From JAVBMP01 sp031552195 (lineage in GTDB: Bacteria; Desulfobacterota; Desulfovibrionia; Desulfovibrionales; Desulfovibrionaceae): a DNA stretch of 64,000 bases. Position numbers and translations under genes: made by a program. The stretch covers positions 1-64,000 of the forward strand of contig JAVBMT010000015.1 in assembly GCA_031552195.1 (NCBI GenBank). Direction: 5' to 3'. Below the pieces are notes generated by a model. It saw nothing but the letters and a program-made list of their open reading frames with translations, did no database searches and had not been told where the DNA came from. Positions 8,213 through 17,209 of this stretch are shown here, in pieces (position 1 is the stretch's first letter; the number at the start of each line of letters is the position of its first letter).

Positions 8213-10204
8213 CTATCTGGCGGCAACGCGCTCAACGTGGCAGGTGTTGCAGGTTACCGGGCCGGTAACCTTGCCTTCCGCCTGCAACTTCACGTGGCAG
8301 GAAAGGCAGCCGCGATCCGGGCCGTGGAAGGCCGCGAAGTAAGAACGATACGGCTTGGCGTCGTTATGGGCGCTGTCGTGGCAGCCGCTGGTGGTGCAGA
8401 GCATATCTTTGGCGTTCATTTTCAGAGCGCCGCGGTAGCCTTCATTCACCTTGTCTTCAGTGCGGCTGGCGTGGTGGCAGGTGGAGCATTCAATCGCTCC
8501 ATGCTGCTTGTGGGGGAAGTTAACCCGCAGCATGCGCAATTCCTTGCCCTCCGGCACGCTTACCGTAAGTTCGTCGGTTTCAGCGAAGGGATGGTGCTTG
8601 GGCGGAGAAGCCGGGGTCTTGATATGGCAAACCTGGCAATTTCCCGACATGCCCAGAGGCCCGGCCACGCCCTGGTATTGCAGGGGCTGGAGATTGTCAC
8701 GGTCTGGGCTGTAGGGATTCGAAGCCGGGTAAAGGGCGTGCGGAGAACCGTGGCATGAAGCGCAGCGCAGGGCCTTGGTCTGGTCGTGGCTGTTTATGTA
8801 AAGCCCGGGAGCATCCTGTACGGATTTATTGAAAGCGGATATCGGGCGGCCCTTCACTTCGGGCTGACCGGAAGCGGCGGCCTTCTGGACGGCCTTGTCT
8901 TCAACGGAGAGGTTCCAGGCCGAAGGCTTGACTTTATAGTTGTGGCAGGAGAGGCAGTCTGGCTCGTTCACCCAGGCTTTGCGCGGCTTGATGTCTCCAA
9001 CCGAAGAAACCATTACCGGCTTTATGCCCTTCATCAGGTCAGCGGCGTGATCCTTGCCTTCTTTTTCAGACTGAACCAGCAGTGAGAGGCTCAAGTCTTC
9101 AAGCGGGCCGTGGCAGCTGATACAGTCCATGGCCTTAAGGGCGTGAACGTCGCGCAAATAGGCGGTGGAGCCGTCTTTCTTCGGGTCTGTTCCGGCGGCC
9201 TGCCCTTTGACGATATTGACCTTCTGCGAAGGATGGCAGGTGGAGCAGGCGTCGGCGCCCTTGAATTCACCCATGCGGGTGGCATGGAAAGAGTGCATGG
9301 ATGTGGAAACGTTCAGGCGGGCTTTGGTGATGTCATTATGGCAAGTCCTACAGTTCACGCCGTAGCTGATAACGCCGACCTTGCCTTCTTCACGGGCTTC
9401 CTTGGCCTTTTCGAACTTTTCAACCAAACGGGTATTGTGGTTGTTGTCGTGCACGTTAAGAATATTCAGGGCGGTTTCCTGAGAAATGCCGGTTATTCCG
9501 TCTTTGCTCCAGCTTCCGCCATGACACTTGTAACAGCCAAGTTCGGTGGAAACGGGCAACACGGCGCGGGTGTACGCCAGAACCCTGCCGTAGTTGTCTT
9601 TCGCTTCAACAACGGCCAAGGGGTAAGGCAGGAAGGAACCGCCTTCGGTATAGGGCAGCAGGGGAATGGGGGCGGAAATGAAAGTTTTTTTGTCAAGGGC
9701 TGACAGGGTGAGCGCGCCCTTCACCTCAACCGGCGGCTTGGGCAAGCCGTTGCCGGAGCCAAGAAGCTGGCGGCCCATAGTCACATCGGCCGGTTTCCTT
9801 TCAAGCGGCTTGGCCGGGTCATACTGGCCGTCCAGTTCGTTTTCCAGGCGATAGGTGATCGTTACGCCTTCAGTCACCACGCCGGGCTTGTCGCCGCGCC
9901 TGATGAGCTGGGCTTCAAGCACATTGCCGGGAGGCAGAAGAGTCATGGCGCCGTCAGTGTCGCTGACGTGCTGCATGCCGTTACGGCTCCAGGCGGTGAG
10001 GACGTACTCAGCCTTAGCCGGATCAAAATTCGGCACTATGCTGGTAAGCTCACCATAATTTTTCTGCGGAGCGGACGGCGCGGCACTGGCCTGGCTGGAC
10101 CGGGAAAACTGGAACACCGCGACGCCGGCAACCAGAAGAAAGGCCAGAACCAGCAACGGAGCGCGCAAGCCTCTGATAAAATTAACCATTGGTCGATTTT
10201 TCAT
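8213..10204 (-). CDS. Periplasmic multiheme cytochrome c (11 heme motifs)
   Basis: Electron-transfer protein of 663 aa, held by or exported through an N-terminal hydrophobic helix (about 15-36). I count ten CxxCH motifs (CYKCH, CRTCH, CSTCH, CISCH, CLSCH, CASCH, CQVCH, CSTCH, CLSCH, CNTCH) plus one CX4CH (CTTSGCH). The first ~220 residues after the helix have no heme motif and are not a domain I recognise. The last ~130 residues, with HKQH, CSTCHH, the CX4CH and spaced His residues, look like a tetraheme class III cytochrome c3 unit. Start supported by GAGGAAG 5 nt upstream. A role in periplasmic electron transfer from hydrogen or formate is likely from family knowledge; the partner is not identifiable because no membrane oxidoreductase genes are adjacent. 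Confidence 0.9.
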   Translation of the reverse strand: MKNRPMVNFIRGLRAPLLVLAFLLVAGVAVFQFSRSSQASAAPSAPQKNYGELTSIVPNFDPAKAEYVLTAWSRNGMQHVSDTDGAMTLLPPGNVLEAQLIRRGDKPGVVTEGVTITYRLENELDGQYDPAKPLERKPADVTMGRQLLGSGNGLPKPPVEVKGALTLSALDKKTFISAPIPLLPYTEGGSFLPYPLAVVEAKDNYGRVLAYTRAVLPVSTELGCYKCHGGSWSKDGITGISQETALNILNVHDNNHNTRLVEKFEKAKEAREEGKVGVISYGVNCRTCHNDITKARLNVSTSMHSFHATRMGEFKGADACSTCHPSQKVNIVKGQAAGTDPKKDGSTAYLRDVHALKAMDCISCHGPLEDLSLSLLVQSEKEGKDHAADLMKGIKPVMVSSVGDIKPRKAWVNEPDCLSCHNYKVKPSAWNLSVEDKAVQKAAASGQPEVKGRPISAFNKSVQDAPGLYINSHDQTKALRCASCHGSPHALYPASNPYSPDRDNLQPLQYQGVAGPLGMSGNCQVCHIKTPASPPKHHPFAETDELTVSVPEGKELRMLRVNFPHKQHGAIECSTCHHASRTEDKVNEGYRGALKMNAKDMLCTTSGCHDSAHNDAKPYRSYFAAFHGPDRGCLSCHVKLQAEGKVTGPVTCNTCHVERVAAR

Positions 10205-10310
10205 TACTTCCTCACTGCTGCTTATGTGCTTGAGTAACCCAAATCCCCATGATTACGGGCATCAGCTGTTAAAACCGCCAAATTATTGTAGCCGCCGGGC
10301 CGGGTTGTGA

Positions 10311-10541
10311 TCAGGTGCGGGAATTTGAAATAAGCCCCTGCAAAACTTCAGGAGCGACCACAACCCTTGACTGCAACGGACCTTCCGGCGGTTCTTTACT
10401 ATAGGCGCTCTCGGCCTTTTTGGCGGAGAGACTGTAACCGATAAGCTCGTCCGTAAGCGAAAGCTTTTGCCGTTTCACCCTTGCCTGGATGCCTTCGGCA
10501 AGCATGGCGTCTATCACCAGCTGCACAGGATTTTTATACAT
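10311..10541 (-). CDS. Small hypothetical protein
   Basis: A 76-aa frame on the same strand as its neighbours, between mtaB and the cytochrome gene. The ribosome site is weak (AAGCGG about 11 nt upstream). The product is polar, with an N-terminal helix-like segment (PVQLVIDAMLAEGIQ) and no signal peptide or recognised domain. Gene order supports it being real; I cannot assign a function. Confidence 0.5.
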   Translation of the reverse strand: MYKNPVQLVIDAMLAEGIQARVKRQKLSLTDELIGYSLSAKKAESAYSKEPPEGPLQSRVVVAPEVLQGLISNSRT

Positions 10542-10708
10542 GCAGAATATCCCGCTTCAGACTTTTACCGTATGTTAACCGCACTGACTATAGCCTGAAA
10601 GCCCGCCCGAAGCAAGCCCATATTGCCAAAAAACTGCGTTCCGGGGAAAAAAAGGCCTTACGCCGTGGGGGTTGCGCGGGTTAAGGCACTGCGGCAAAGC
10701 GCCGCGCC

Positions 10709-12106
10709 CTATGCGGGCCGCACCAGCAAAACGTCTTTTTCCAGGCGGACGGGGCGCACGGCCGCAAGCGCTTTCGGAGCTACGGACGCCCCGTCGAGCA
10801 GACGGCATTCCGCGTAAAATTCGTTTACCCCCCTCTGTTTCTCCGAATCTTCCAGCACCATCATCATGGCGGGCAATTCGAGCAGAGAGCGCAAAAAAAA
10901 CTGCTTTTTCGCCGCGACGAGGCCGCGCAAGGCCGCCGCCCTCTCCTTCTTCACGCCCGCCGGAACCTGATCCGGCATTTTGGCCGCAATGGTTCCAGGC
11001 CGCCTGGAATAAGGAAACACATGGGCGTAGGTGAGGGGAAGGCGTGAACAGAACGCGAGGGTTTCCGCGAAAGTTTCCTCCGTTTCTCCGGGAAAACCGG
11101 CGATAATATCCGCCCCCAGTCCGTAAACCGGCCATATTTCCTTCAATTTTTCCAGAAAAGCCGGTATCGTTTCCGGGTCATAGTGCCCGCGCCTCATTTC
11201 CCTCAGAACCGCCGGGCTGCCGCTTTGCAAGGAAATATGCAGGTGGGGAGCGGCAAGGCGGCTTTGAGCCAGCGTTTCGAGGGCTTTTTCCCCAAGCTGG
11301 CCCGGCTCGAGCGAACTTATGCGGAAACGCAGCCGCCCGGCCCATTCTGGAGCCAAAGCCGCTTCCAGCCTTTGCAGCAAATCCCAGAAGTCTTCTCCGC
11401 CGCAATCGTACTGGCGCAAATTGACCCCGTTCAGAATTATTTCTCCGAATCCGGCGTCAGCCAGCCGTCCGGCTTCCGCCAGCACTTCCGGCCAGCGGCG
11501 GCTGGAAGACCCGCCCCGGCTTGAAGGCACGATGCAATAAGCGCAATTGTGCGAACAGCCGTCCTGCACTTTTAAAACCGCCCGCGAACGCACGTATCCG
11601 CTAACGTGAAAAGGCGGAAAAAAATCGTTGCCGCCTGTGCCGGTCTTATTCTCAGGGCGCTCGTTTTTTAACGCGGCGTTTTCCGGAAGGCTTCCAAGAC
11701 TTCCCGCCCTCCCGGCATTACCGGGCGAACCTCGCCCGGACGCCTCCGCCAAATTCTTTTCAGGTCCAGGCGCGTCCGGGCCGGCCAGCAGAAAGGTTTT
11801 GTCGCGCTGCGGCACAATACCGTCCACCCCCATGGCCCTGACTTCGCCCGCCAAGGATTGCGCGGCGCAGCCGGTGACCAGCACGCGGCAGCCCGGAGCT
11901 TCGCGCCGCACCCGGCGCACTGCCGCCCGAAGGTCGCTTACGGCCTTTTCCGTTATGGCGCAGCTGTTCAGCAAAGCCACGTCAGCGTCGCCCAGGCTTT
12001 CGGCTTCTTCATGGCCCAGCGCTGTCCATGATTCGCGCAAAGCCTGGCTTTCATACTGGTTTACCTTGCAGCCCAAGGTCACGATATAAAATTTTTCAGA
12101 TGCCAT
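10709..12106 (-). CDS. mtaB: tRNA t6A37 methylthiotransferase MtaB
   Basis: Radical-SAM enzyme that adds a methylthio group to N6-threonylcarbamoyladenosine at tRNA position 37. About 465 aa from the ATG at 12106 (a GTG at 12112 is equally in frame). The N-terminal UPF0004 domain has the three cluster cysteines in TLGCKVNQYES, NSCAIT and VTGCAAQ; the radical-SAM domain has CSHNCAYC; a TRAM-like C-terminal segment follows. The LGCKVNQ form fits the MtaB branch better than MiaB or RimO. An insertion of about 60 residues rich in Gly/Asn/Pro lies between the UPF0004 and radical-SAM domains. It probably belongs to a minus-strand run with the two upstream genes. Confidence 0.9.
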   Translation of the reverse strand: MASEKFYIVTLGCKVNQYESQALRESWTALGHEEAESLGDADVALLNSCAITEKAVSDLRAAVRRVRREAPGCRVLVTGCAAQSLAGEVRAMGVDGIVPQRDKTFLLAGPDAPGPEKNLAEASGRGSPGNAGRAGSLGSLPENAALKNERPENKTGTGGNDFFPPFHVSGYVRSRAVLKVQDGCSHNCAYCIVPSSRGGSSSRRWPEVLAEAGRLADAGFGEIILNGVNLRQYDCGGEDFWDLLQRLEAALAPEWAGRLRFRISSLEPGQLGEKALETLAQSRLAAPHLHISLQSGSPAVLREMRRGHYDPETIPAFLEKLKEIWPVYGLGADIIAGFPGETEETFAETLAFCSRLPLTYAHVFPYSRRPGTIAAKMPDQVPAGVKKERAAALRGLVAAKKQFFLRSLLELPAMMMVLEDSEKQRGVNEFYAECRLLDGASVAPKALAAVRPVRLEKDVLLVRPA

Positions 12107-12141
12107 TTTCACGTCCGCCGCCTCAATTCAACATTTTCACT

Positions 12142-13533
12142 TTATTGCAAACCAGGGGTGTTCAGACTGCCTACCCGGTCAAGGAGGCTGTCAGGCGTGC
12201 TGATATCCCCCCGCTCCGCTCCGGGCCGCAATGTTGTGATGACGGCCTTGCCTATTACGGCCCTGCCGTCTTCGCCTTCCGCCCTTTTGATGCGCAGCCC
12301 CCATATATTATGCAGCATCACGGCTTTCCCGTCATAAACGCCGAGATAAAGCGTGATGTGGCCCGGCAGGCCGATCAGGCTGAGAAAGGGCACGCCTTTT
12401 TCCATAATCGCCTTCTCTTTTTCCGCCGCGCCGAGGTCGCCAAGCTTTATTACCTCTCCTACCGCGGCTTGATTTTTGGAATTGCGCGGCAGCCACAGGC
12501 CGAAGCTCAGCAAAAAGTCGCGGGTCAGGGCCGAGCAGTCGCGGTTTTCATTCAGCCCGCCCCAGCCATAAGGTTGCCCGACAAGAGTGGAACCAAGGCG
12601 GGCCGCGTTCTCCCGAGTGAACGGAATCGGCCAGGCTTCCGCCTGGGCCGGGCGCACCAGGGCTTTGCCTATAAAAGCCTCGCCCCGGGCGTCGCGCCCC
12701 GGGGTGAGCAAGGCTAACGCGCCGCCCGCCCCTGAACCTGCTGAAGGCAGCAGCGCGCCGACATGCGCGTAGCGTCCGGGGGTAATTTCCCCGCTACCAT
12801 CCACCGGCTCAAGTAAGGTTTTGTCACGGGTAACGGCCGCAAGCGGCGCCTCCCGCCAACGTTCCATAAAGGCGGCGTCAACAAAGGCCACGTTCCCGGC
12901 GCGCACCCACCCGCTCACTATGGCCGTTTCCACCAGCAGCCAGGCCCGGTCTTTGGATTCATGCAGCACCGCCACCGGGGTTCCCACCCAGAAAGACGAC
13001 TTCTGGAACATGTCAAAGGGGTAGCCCTCTCCCGGTTTTTCCGGGTTGTAAAAAAAAGGCGTGTCAGTGGGCATGGCCCGGAAAGAGGCGTTGCGCACCA
13101 GAATGGCCGGGCGGCTGAAAGGCAGGCTGCGCCCGAAGTCGCCAGCATTGCAGTTGCTTACGAGGTCTTCCCAGCGTTCCGGCGGGTAGGGGCGCAAGTT
13201 TTCCGCAAAACCCTCGGAAGGGTTCAGCGCATACATATCCCACATCGAATCCCTGGCCTTTTTCGGAGAAACGGCCCGGCTTCGCCAGGGTTTGAAAAAC
13301 ATGTCGCGCGCCCGTTCGCTTGCGGCCAGGATATTTTCCGCCGGCAGGACTGGCAGGGCGGATTTATCCGCCTCGACATAATTCTCAAGATGTTGCGGCA
13401 ACCGGGAAAGGTCGGCGCAAACCGCACCGTCCGGGCTGCCCGGGCCTGTAGCCTGCCGTTGAACGCCAGCGCAGGAAGTAAGCAGCAGGGCTAGAAAAAT
13501 AAATGCGCGGAACTGGTAACGGCAGTTTTTCAT
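12142..13533 (-). CDS. Lipoprotein SH3 / NlpC-P60 cell-wall peptidase
   Basis: Predicted peptidoglycan endopeptidase anchored by lipid, 463 aa. The ATG at 13533 gives a clean lipoprotein signal ending LLLTSC; an in-frame start 31 codons earlier would run into the upstream gene and bury the signal. A helical N-terminal part precedes two SH3-like segments, then the C-terminal NlpC/P60 domain: Cys in NRDCSALTRDF, His in GHITLYLG, a third polar residue in HNIWG. This layout matches Desulfovibrio SH3-NlpC/P60 lysins that cut after the gamma-D-Glu-diamino acid bond; that specificity is family knowledge. The start is 32 nt after the YheT-like gene's stop, so the two probably share a transcript. Confidence 0.88.
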   Translation of the reverse strand: MKNCRYQFRAFIFLALLLTSCAGVQRQATGPGSPDGAVCADLSRLPQHLENYVEADKSALPVLPAENILAASERARDMFFKPWRSRAVSPKKARDSMWDMYALNPSEGFAENLRPYPPERWEDLVSNCNAGDFGRSLPFSRPAILVRNASFRAMPTDTPFFYNPEKPGEGYPFDMFQKSSFWVGTPVAVLHESKDRAWLLVETAIVSGWVRAGNVAFVDAAFMERWREAPLAAVTRDKTLLEPVDGSGEITPGRYAHVGALLPSAGSGAGGALALLTPGRDARGEAFIGKALVRPAQAEAWPIPFTRENAARLGSTLVGQPYGWGGLNENRDCSALTRDFLLSFGLWLPRNSKNQAAVGEVIKLGDLGAAEKEKAIMEKGVPFLSLIGLPGHITLYLGVYDGKAVMLHNIWGLRIKRAEGEDGRAVIGKAVITTLRPGAERGDISTPDSLLDRVGSLNTPGLQ

Positions 13534-13565
13534 ATCGGCACCATCAGTAGTAATTGCAAGGCCGG

Positions 13566-14579
13566 TCAGGCGTCCGGCGGACCTATGAATTCTTCCACAA
13601 AGCGCAGGGCGCGCGTTTCCGACCAATAAGGCACACGTTTGTCAGGGCCGGGGCATCCATCCGCCGGAGTAAACCCGGTGTGCCCGCCCTCTTCCGGCGT
13701 TTCCAGGTAAAGGCTGGAACTTGCCCTGGCCGCGTCAAAAGGGTAACATTCTTTCGGCAGGAAGGGATCGTTAAGGGCGTTGACCAGAAGGGCCGGCAAA
13801 TTTATACGGCTTAAAAACGGCAGGCTGGCCGCTTTTTCCCAATAATCCTCCGCTGAGGCGAAGCCAAAGGCCGGGGCGGTGAAACGCCCGTCAAACTCCC
13901 GGAAGTCTTTCATTTCGTCCAACCCGGAAACATCAAGATAGCCCGGACGCTGGAGGTGTTTTTCATACATTTTACGGCGCAGGGTACGCATGAAGTTGGC
14001 CATGTACAGGCGGTTGGAAGGCTCGCAAAGCGCAACCGAGCACGAAGCCAGGTGGCAGGGCACGGAAAAGGCCACGGCCCCGGCCACCTGGCCGGGAATT
14101 TCACCGGCGCTTTCCCCCAGGTATTTTAAAATCTGGTTGCCGCCCATGCTGAAACCGGCCAGAACTATTTTATGGTAACCAAGGCTGACGGCATACCGTA
14201 TGACGGTTTGCAAGTCGCCGGTTTCGCCGCTGTGGTAAAGGCGTGGCGTAAGGTTCGGCTCTCCGCTGCAAAAACGCTGGTTCCAGGCCAGCGTATCCCA
14301 GCCCCGTCGCAAAAAAATGCGGCTCATGCCCAGGATATACTGGCGGCGGGAATGCCCTTCCAGACCGTGCGAGAGTATTATCAGGCCCGGCTTGCGCAGG
14401 AAGCCCCCAAGGCCCCGGCTGAGGTCGAGGTCGAGAAAATCGCCGTCCGGCGTGGAAATGCGCCTTCTTTCAGACGCGGGCCTTGGCAATGCCCGAAAAA
14501 AAGCCGGAAATACCGTTTGGGCGTGCCCGCCCGGCAGCCAGCGCGGCGGTCGGTAATCTGAAGAATCTATAACCGGCAT
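13566..14579 (-). CDS. YheT-like alpha/beta hydrolase
   Basis: Hydrolase of the YheT/UPF0017 family (337 aa); substrates in bacteria are poorly known. Diagnostic blocks: LPGGHAQTVFPA near the N-terminus, ILSHGLEGHS, the nucleophile elbow GFSMGG, LNDPFLP preceding the acid region, and GGHTGF with the catalytic His. The ribosome site GGGGGA is directly upstream. It heads a minus-strand run with the NlpC/P60 lipoprotein and mtaB, and is divergent from the flavoprotein gene at 14681 across a 101-bp promoter region. Confidence 0.9.
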   Translation of the reverse strand: MPVIDSSDYRPPRWLPGGHAQTVFPAFFRALPRPASERRRISTPDGDFLDLDLSRGLGGFLRKPGLIILSHGLEGHSRRQYILGMSRIFLRRGWDTLAWNQRFCSGEPNLTPRLYHSGETGDLQTVIRYAVSLGYHKIVLAGFSMGGNQILKYLGESAGEIPGQVAGAVAFSVPCHLASCSVALCEPSNRLYMANFMRTLRRKMYEKHLQRPGYLDVSGLDEMKDFREFDGRFTAPAFGFASAEDYWEKAASLPFLSRINLPALLVNALNDPFLPKECYPFDAARASSSLYLETPEEGGHTGFTPADGCPGPDKRVPYWSETRALRFVEEFIGPPDA

Positions 14580-14680
14580 ATGTTCCCCCGGGCATTGAAT
14601 CCGTCGCTTTTAACATATATAACCCCAAAGGGAAAGAACTTTGCCGGAAACTAGAGGCCGAAAAGCGGAGCGAAGGACGC

Positions 14681-15901
14681 ATGAAGAACTTTGACCTAAT
14701 CATAGCCGGGGCCGGGGCTTCCGGCCTTATGGCGGCCCGCTGCGCCGGAAGGCGGGGGTTAAAAACCCTGTTGCTCGAACAGGGCGAAAGACCGGGCCGC
14801 AAGATCCTCATCTCCGGCGGCGGGCGCTGCAACGTCACCAATAAGCATGTCGGGCCGGAAAATTACCTGGGCGGGAACAGCAAATTCTGCCTTTCCGCCC
14901 TGAAGCGCTTTACCCCTGAAATGATGCTGGCCATGCTGCGTGAAGCCGGAATAGCCCTTGAAGAGCGCGAACACGGGCAAATGTTCTGCCGCAATTCCGC
15001 CGGCGAGGTTCTGGACTGGCTGCTCGCGGAATGCGAAAGCGCCGGTTGCGAGCTTGTTTGCGCGGCGGCGGCGGAAACTCCGGAAGTAACCCCGCAAGGC
15101 GGTTTCATATTGCGCGTTCCCGGCCAGGCGTTTTACGCCCGCGCACTGATTATCGCCACCGGCGGGCCGTCTTTTCCGCAATGCGGGGCCAGTTCAACGG
15201 GCATGAGCTGGGCCAAGGCCCTTGGGCATTCCGTTATTCCCCCGTCGCCCGCCCTGGTTCCGCTGGCCATGCCCGAAAACTGGGTTTTAAGAGGGCTTGA
15301 AGGCGTCAGCGCCGTGGTAGAAGCCAGCCTGGTTCCGGAAGAAAACGGCAAGGGAAAACGAGGCGAAAAAATCACTTCCTTTACCCTTCCCCTGCTTTTT
15401 ACCCACACCGGAGCCAGCGGACCGGCCATTCTGCAAATCTCTTCCTACTGGAGCAAGGGACGCGCCCTGCGCCTGAATTTTTTGCCGGGCCGGAACCTGG
15501 CGGAACTTTTAAGCGAAGCCGCCGGAGAAAAAGGCAAAGGAGCGGGCCTGACGCGCAACTTCCTGAGCCGCCTTCTGCCGGAACGCCTGGCCTTGGCCCT
15601 GCTTCCGCCCGAACTGGCCGGGCGCAAACTGGCCGAACTCTCCCGCCGGGACATGACCGTGCTGGCCGAAGCCGTGCAGGGGCACACGGTCATTCCCTCG
15701 GGCAACGAGGGCATGCGCAAGGCCGAGGCTTCACGCGGCGGGGTGAAGGTTGATGAAGTTTCTTCTTCCACCCTGGAGAGCCGCCTGGTGAAAAACCTGC
15801 ATTTTTGCGGAGAAGTGCTGGACGTTTGCGGGCAACTTGGCGGGTATAACCTGCACTGGGCCTGGGCCAGCGGGTTTGCGACCGGGAACGCGGCGCTTTA
15901 G
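14681..15901 (+). CDS. BaiN/YhiN-like FAD-dependent oxidoreductase
   Basis: Flavoprotein of the HI0933/YhiN/BaiN family, 406 aa. It shows the dinucleotide-binding motif AGAGASGLMAAR at the N-terminus, the family signature KILISGGGRCNVTN, IATGGPSFP in the middle, and the C-terminal FAD contact block FCGEVLDVCGQLGGYN. Some relatives reduce bile-acid intermediates; for most the substrate is unknown, so no specific reaction is assigned. The ATG is preceded by AAGGA at short distance. It stands alone on the plus strand between two minus-strand gene runs. Confidence 0.9.
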   Translation: MKNFDLIIAGAGASGLMAARCAGRRGLKTLLLEQGERPGRKILISGGGRCNVTNKHVGPENYLGGNSKFCLSALKRFTPEMMLAMLREAGIALEEREHGQMFCRNSAGEVLDWLLAECESAGCELVCAAAAETPEVTPQGGFILRVPGQAFYARALIIATGGPSFPQCGASSTGMSWAKALGHSVIPPSPALVPLAMPENWVLRGLEGVSAVVEASLVPEENGKGKRGEKITSFTLPLLFTHTGASGPAILQISSYWSKGRALRLNFLPGRNLAELLSEAAGEKGKGAGLTRNFLSRLLPERLALALLPPELAGRKLAELSRRDMTVLAEAVQGHTVIPSGNEGMRKAEASRGGVKVDEVSSSTLESRLVKNLHFCGEVLDVCGQLGGYNLHWAWASGFATGNAAL

Positions 15902-16042
15902 GCCATTTTCAGGATGAAAATGCTCTGCCGATTGCGCGGAAAGCGCCGGTAACCGAACCGCGCGGCGTGCCTTGCGTTCAAGACTTTTAGGCTTGAACGC
16001 ATCCGCCTTTCATAAAGACGCCGGATATACATCTGATAACAC

Positions 16043-16078
16043 ACAGGAAAGCCCCGGAATCTTCCGGGGCTTTCCTGT
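16043..16078. terminator. Strong palindromic hairpin, probable bidirectional terminator
   Basis: A perfect 17-bp inverted repeat (ACAGGAAAGCCCCGGAA and its complement, 2-nt centre) separates the convergent flavoprotein and hldD genes. There is no long U-tract on either side. Confidence 0.6.
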
Positions 16079-16105
16079 GGCAATCTAAAATTCGGGCTAT
16101 GGCTG

Positions 16106-17146
16106 TCACTTTACCTGGGTCAGGTATTTTTCCCCGTCAAGCAGGTAGTTTCTGACGTAATCGGCCACGCCTGCCTCAAGGCTCGTCATCTTGACCTGCC
16201 CTGATCCAGGTCCGACGCACCCGGCCGCGCGCAAGCGCCCGATATCCGCCTTGGTGTAATACTGATATTTTTCCTTCAGGGTTTCAGGCATTTCGATATA
16301 TTCGATATTCGTTTCGCGCCCCATGGCCGCGAACACCGCCGCCGCAAGGTCGTTCCAGCTTCTAGCCTCGCCCGCGCCCACGTTGAAGATGCCGTTGGCC
16401 TCCTTGTGGCCCAGCAGCCAGATCATGATCTCAACGCAGTCTTTCACATAGATGAAATCGCGCATCTGGCCGCCATCAGCGTATTCCGCGCGATAAGAGC
16501 GGAAAAGGCCTACCCTGCCGGAGGCTTCGATCTGCCCGGCGGCCTTGTGCGGCACGCTGCGCATGTCGCCCTTGTGATATTCGTTCGGCCCGTAAACGTT
16601 AAAGAACTTCAGGGCCGCGATATGCTTCAAGCGCCCGGTGCGTTTGGCCCAGAGATCGAAAAGATGCTTGGAATATCCGTACATATTCAGGGGGCGCAAT
16701 TTTTCCAGGGAATTTTCATCGTCTTCAAAGCCGTTTTCACCGTCGCCGTATGTGGCGGCGCTACTGGCCTGAATAAAGCGGCCACCGCGCTTCAGGGTGT
16801 AATCGCAAAGAATTTTGCTGTATTCCAGATTATTGCGCATCAAAAATTCGGCATCGCGTTCAGTTGTGGCCGAGCAGGCCCCTAGATGAACCACGCCTTC
16901 AAGTTTCGTGTTGCCCACGCCCGGCCCGAAACCGGTTTCAAGGCTTTCTTCCAGCTTGTCATCGCGCAGAACGCGCAAAAAGTCGTCACGGTGCATGTAG
17001 GCCAGATAATCGCAGCCGACCAGATTTTTCCATTTTTCCGTACAGGCCAGGTTGTCCACAACCAGAACGTCTTTTATGCCGTGCCGGTTCAGGCCCCAAA
17101 GCAGGGCGCTGCCGAGAAAGCCCGCTCCTCCGGTTATAATGTACAT
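16106..17146 (-). CDS. hldD: ADP-L-glycero-D-manno-heptose 6-epimerase
   Basis: Short-chain dehydrogenase-type epimerase (346 aa) that converts ADP-D-glycero- to ADP-L-glycero-beta-D-manno-heptose for the LPS inner core. Start at 17146 gives the canonical MYIITGGAGFLGS Rossmann N-terminus and has GGAG upstream; the in-frame extension to 17191 looks spurious. Visible: NAD-binding TGGAGFLGS, VVDNL, catalytic SSAATYG and the YGYSK Tyr-Lys pair, and the heptose-epimerase segment FNVYGPNEYHKGDMRS. It lies 63 nt after the cobA-hemD fusion on the same strand; the cotranscription with valS and cobA-hemD is inferred. Confidence 0.93.
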   Translation of the reverse strand: MYIITGGAGFLGSALLWGLNRHGIKDVLVVDNLACTEKWKNLVGCDYLAYMHRDDFLRVLRDDKLEESLETGFGPGVGNTKLEGVVHLGACSATTERDAEFLMRNNLEYSKILCDYTLKRGGRFIQASSAATYGDGENGFEDDENSLEKLRPLNMYGYSKHLFDLWAKRTGRLKHIAALKFFNVYGPNEYHKGDMRSVPHKAAGQIEASGRVGLFRSYRAEYADGGQMRDFIYVKDCVEIMIWLLGHKEANGIFNVGAGEARSWNDLAAAVFAAMGRETNIEYIEMPETLKEKYQYYTKADIGRLRAAGCVGPGSGQVKMTSLEAGVADYVRNYLLDGEKYLTQVK

Positions 17147-17209
17147 ATCTGTTCTCCATAACCGGCGCACCGCGCGTATGGCCGGAATCAAAATTGTTTC
17201 GGCGCGGGT

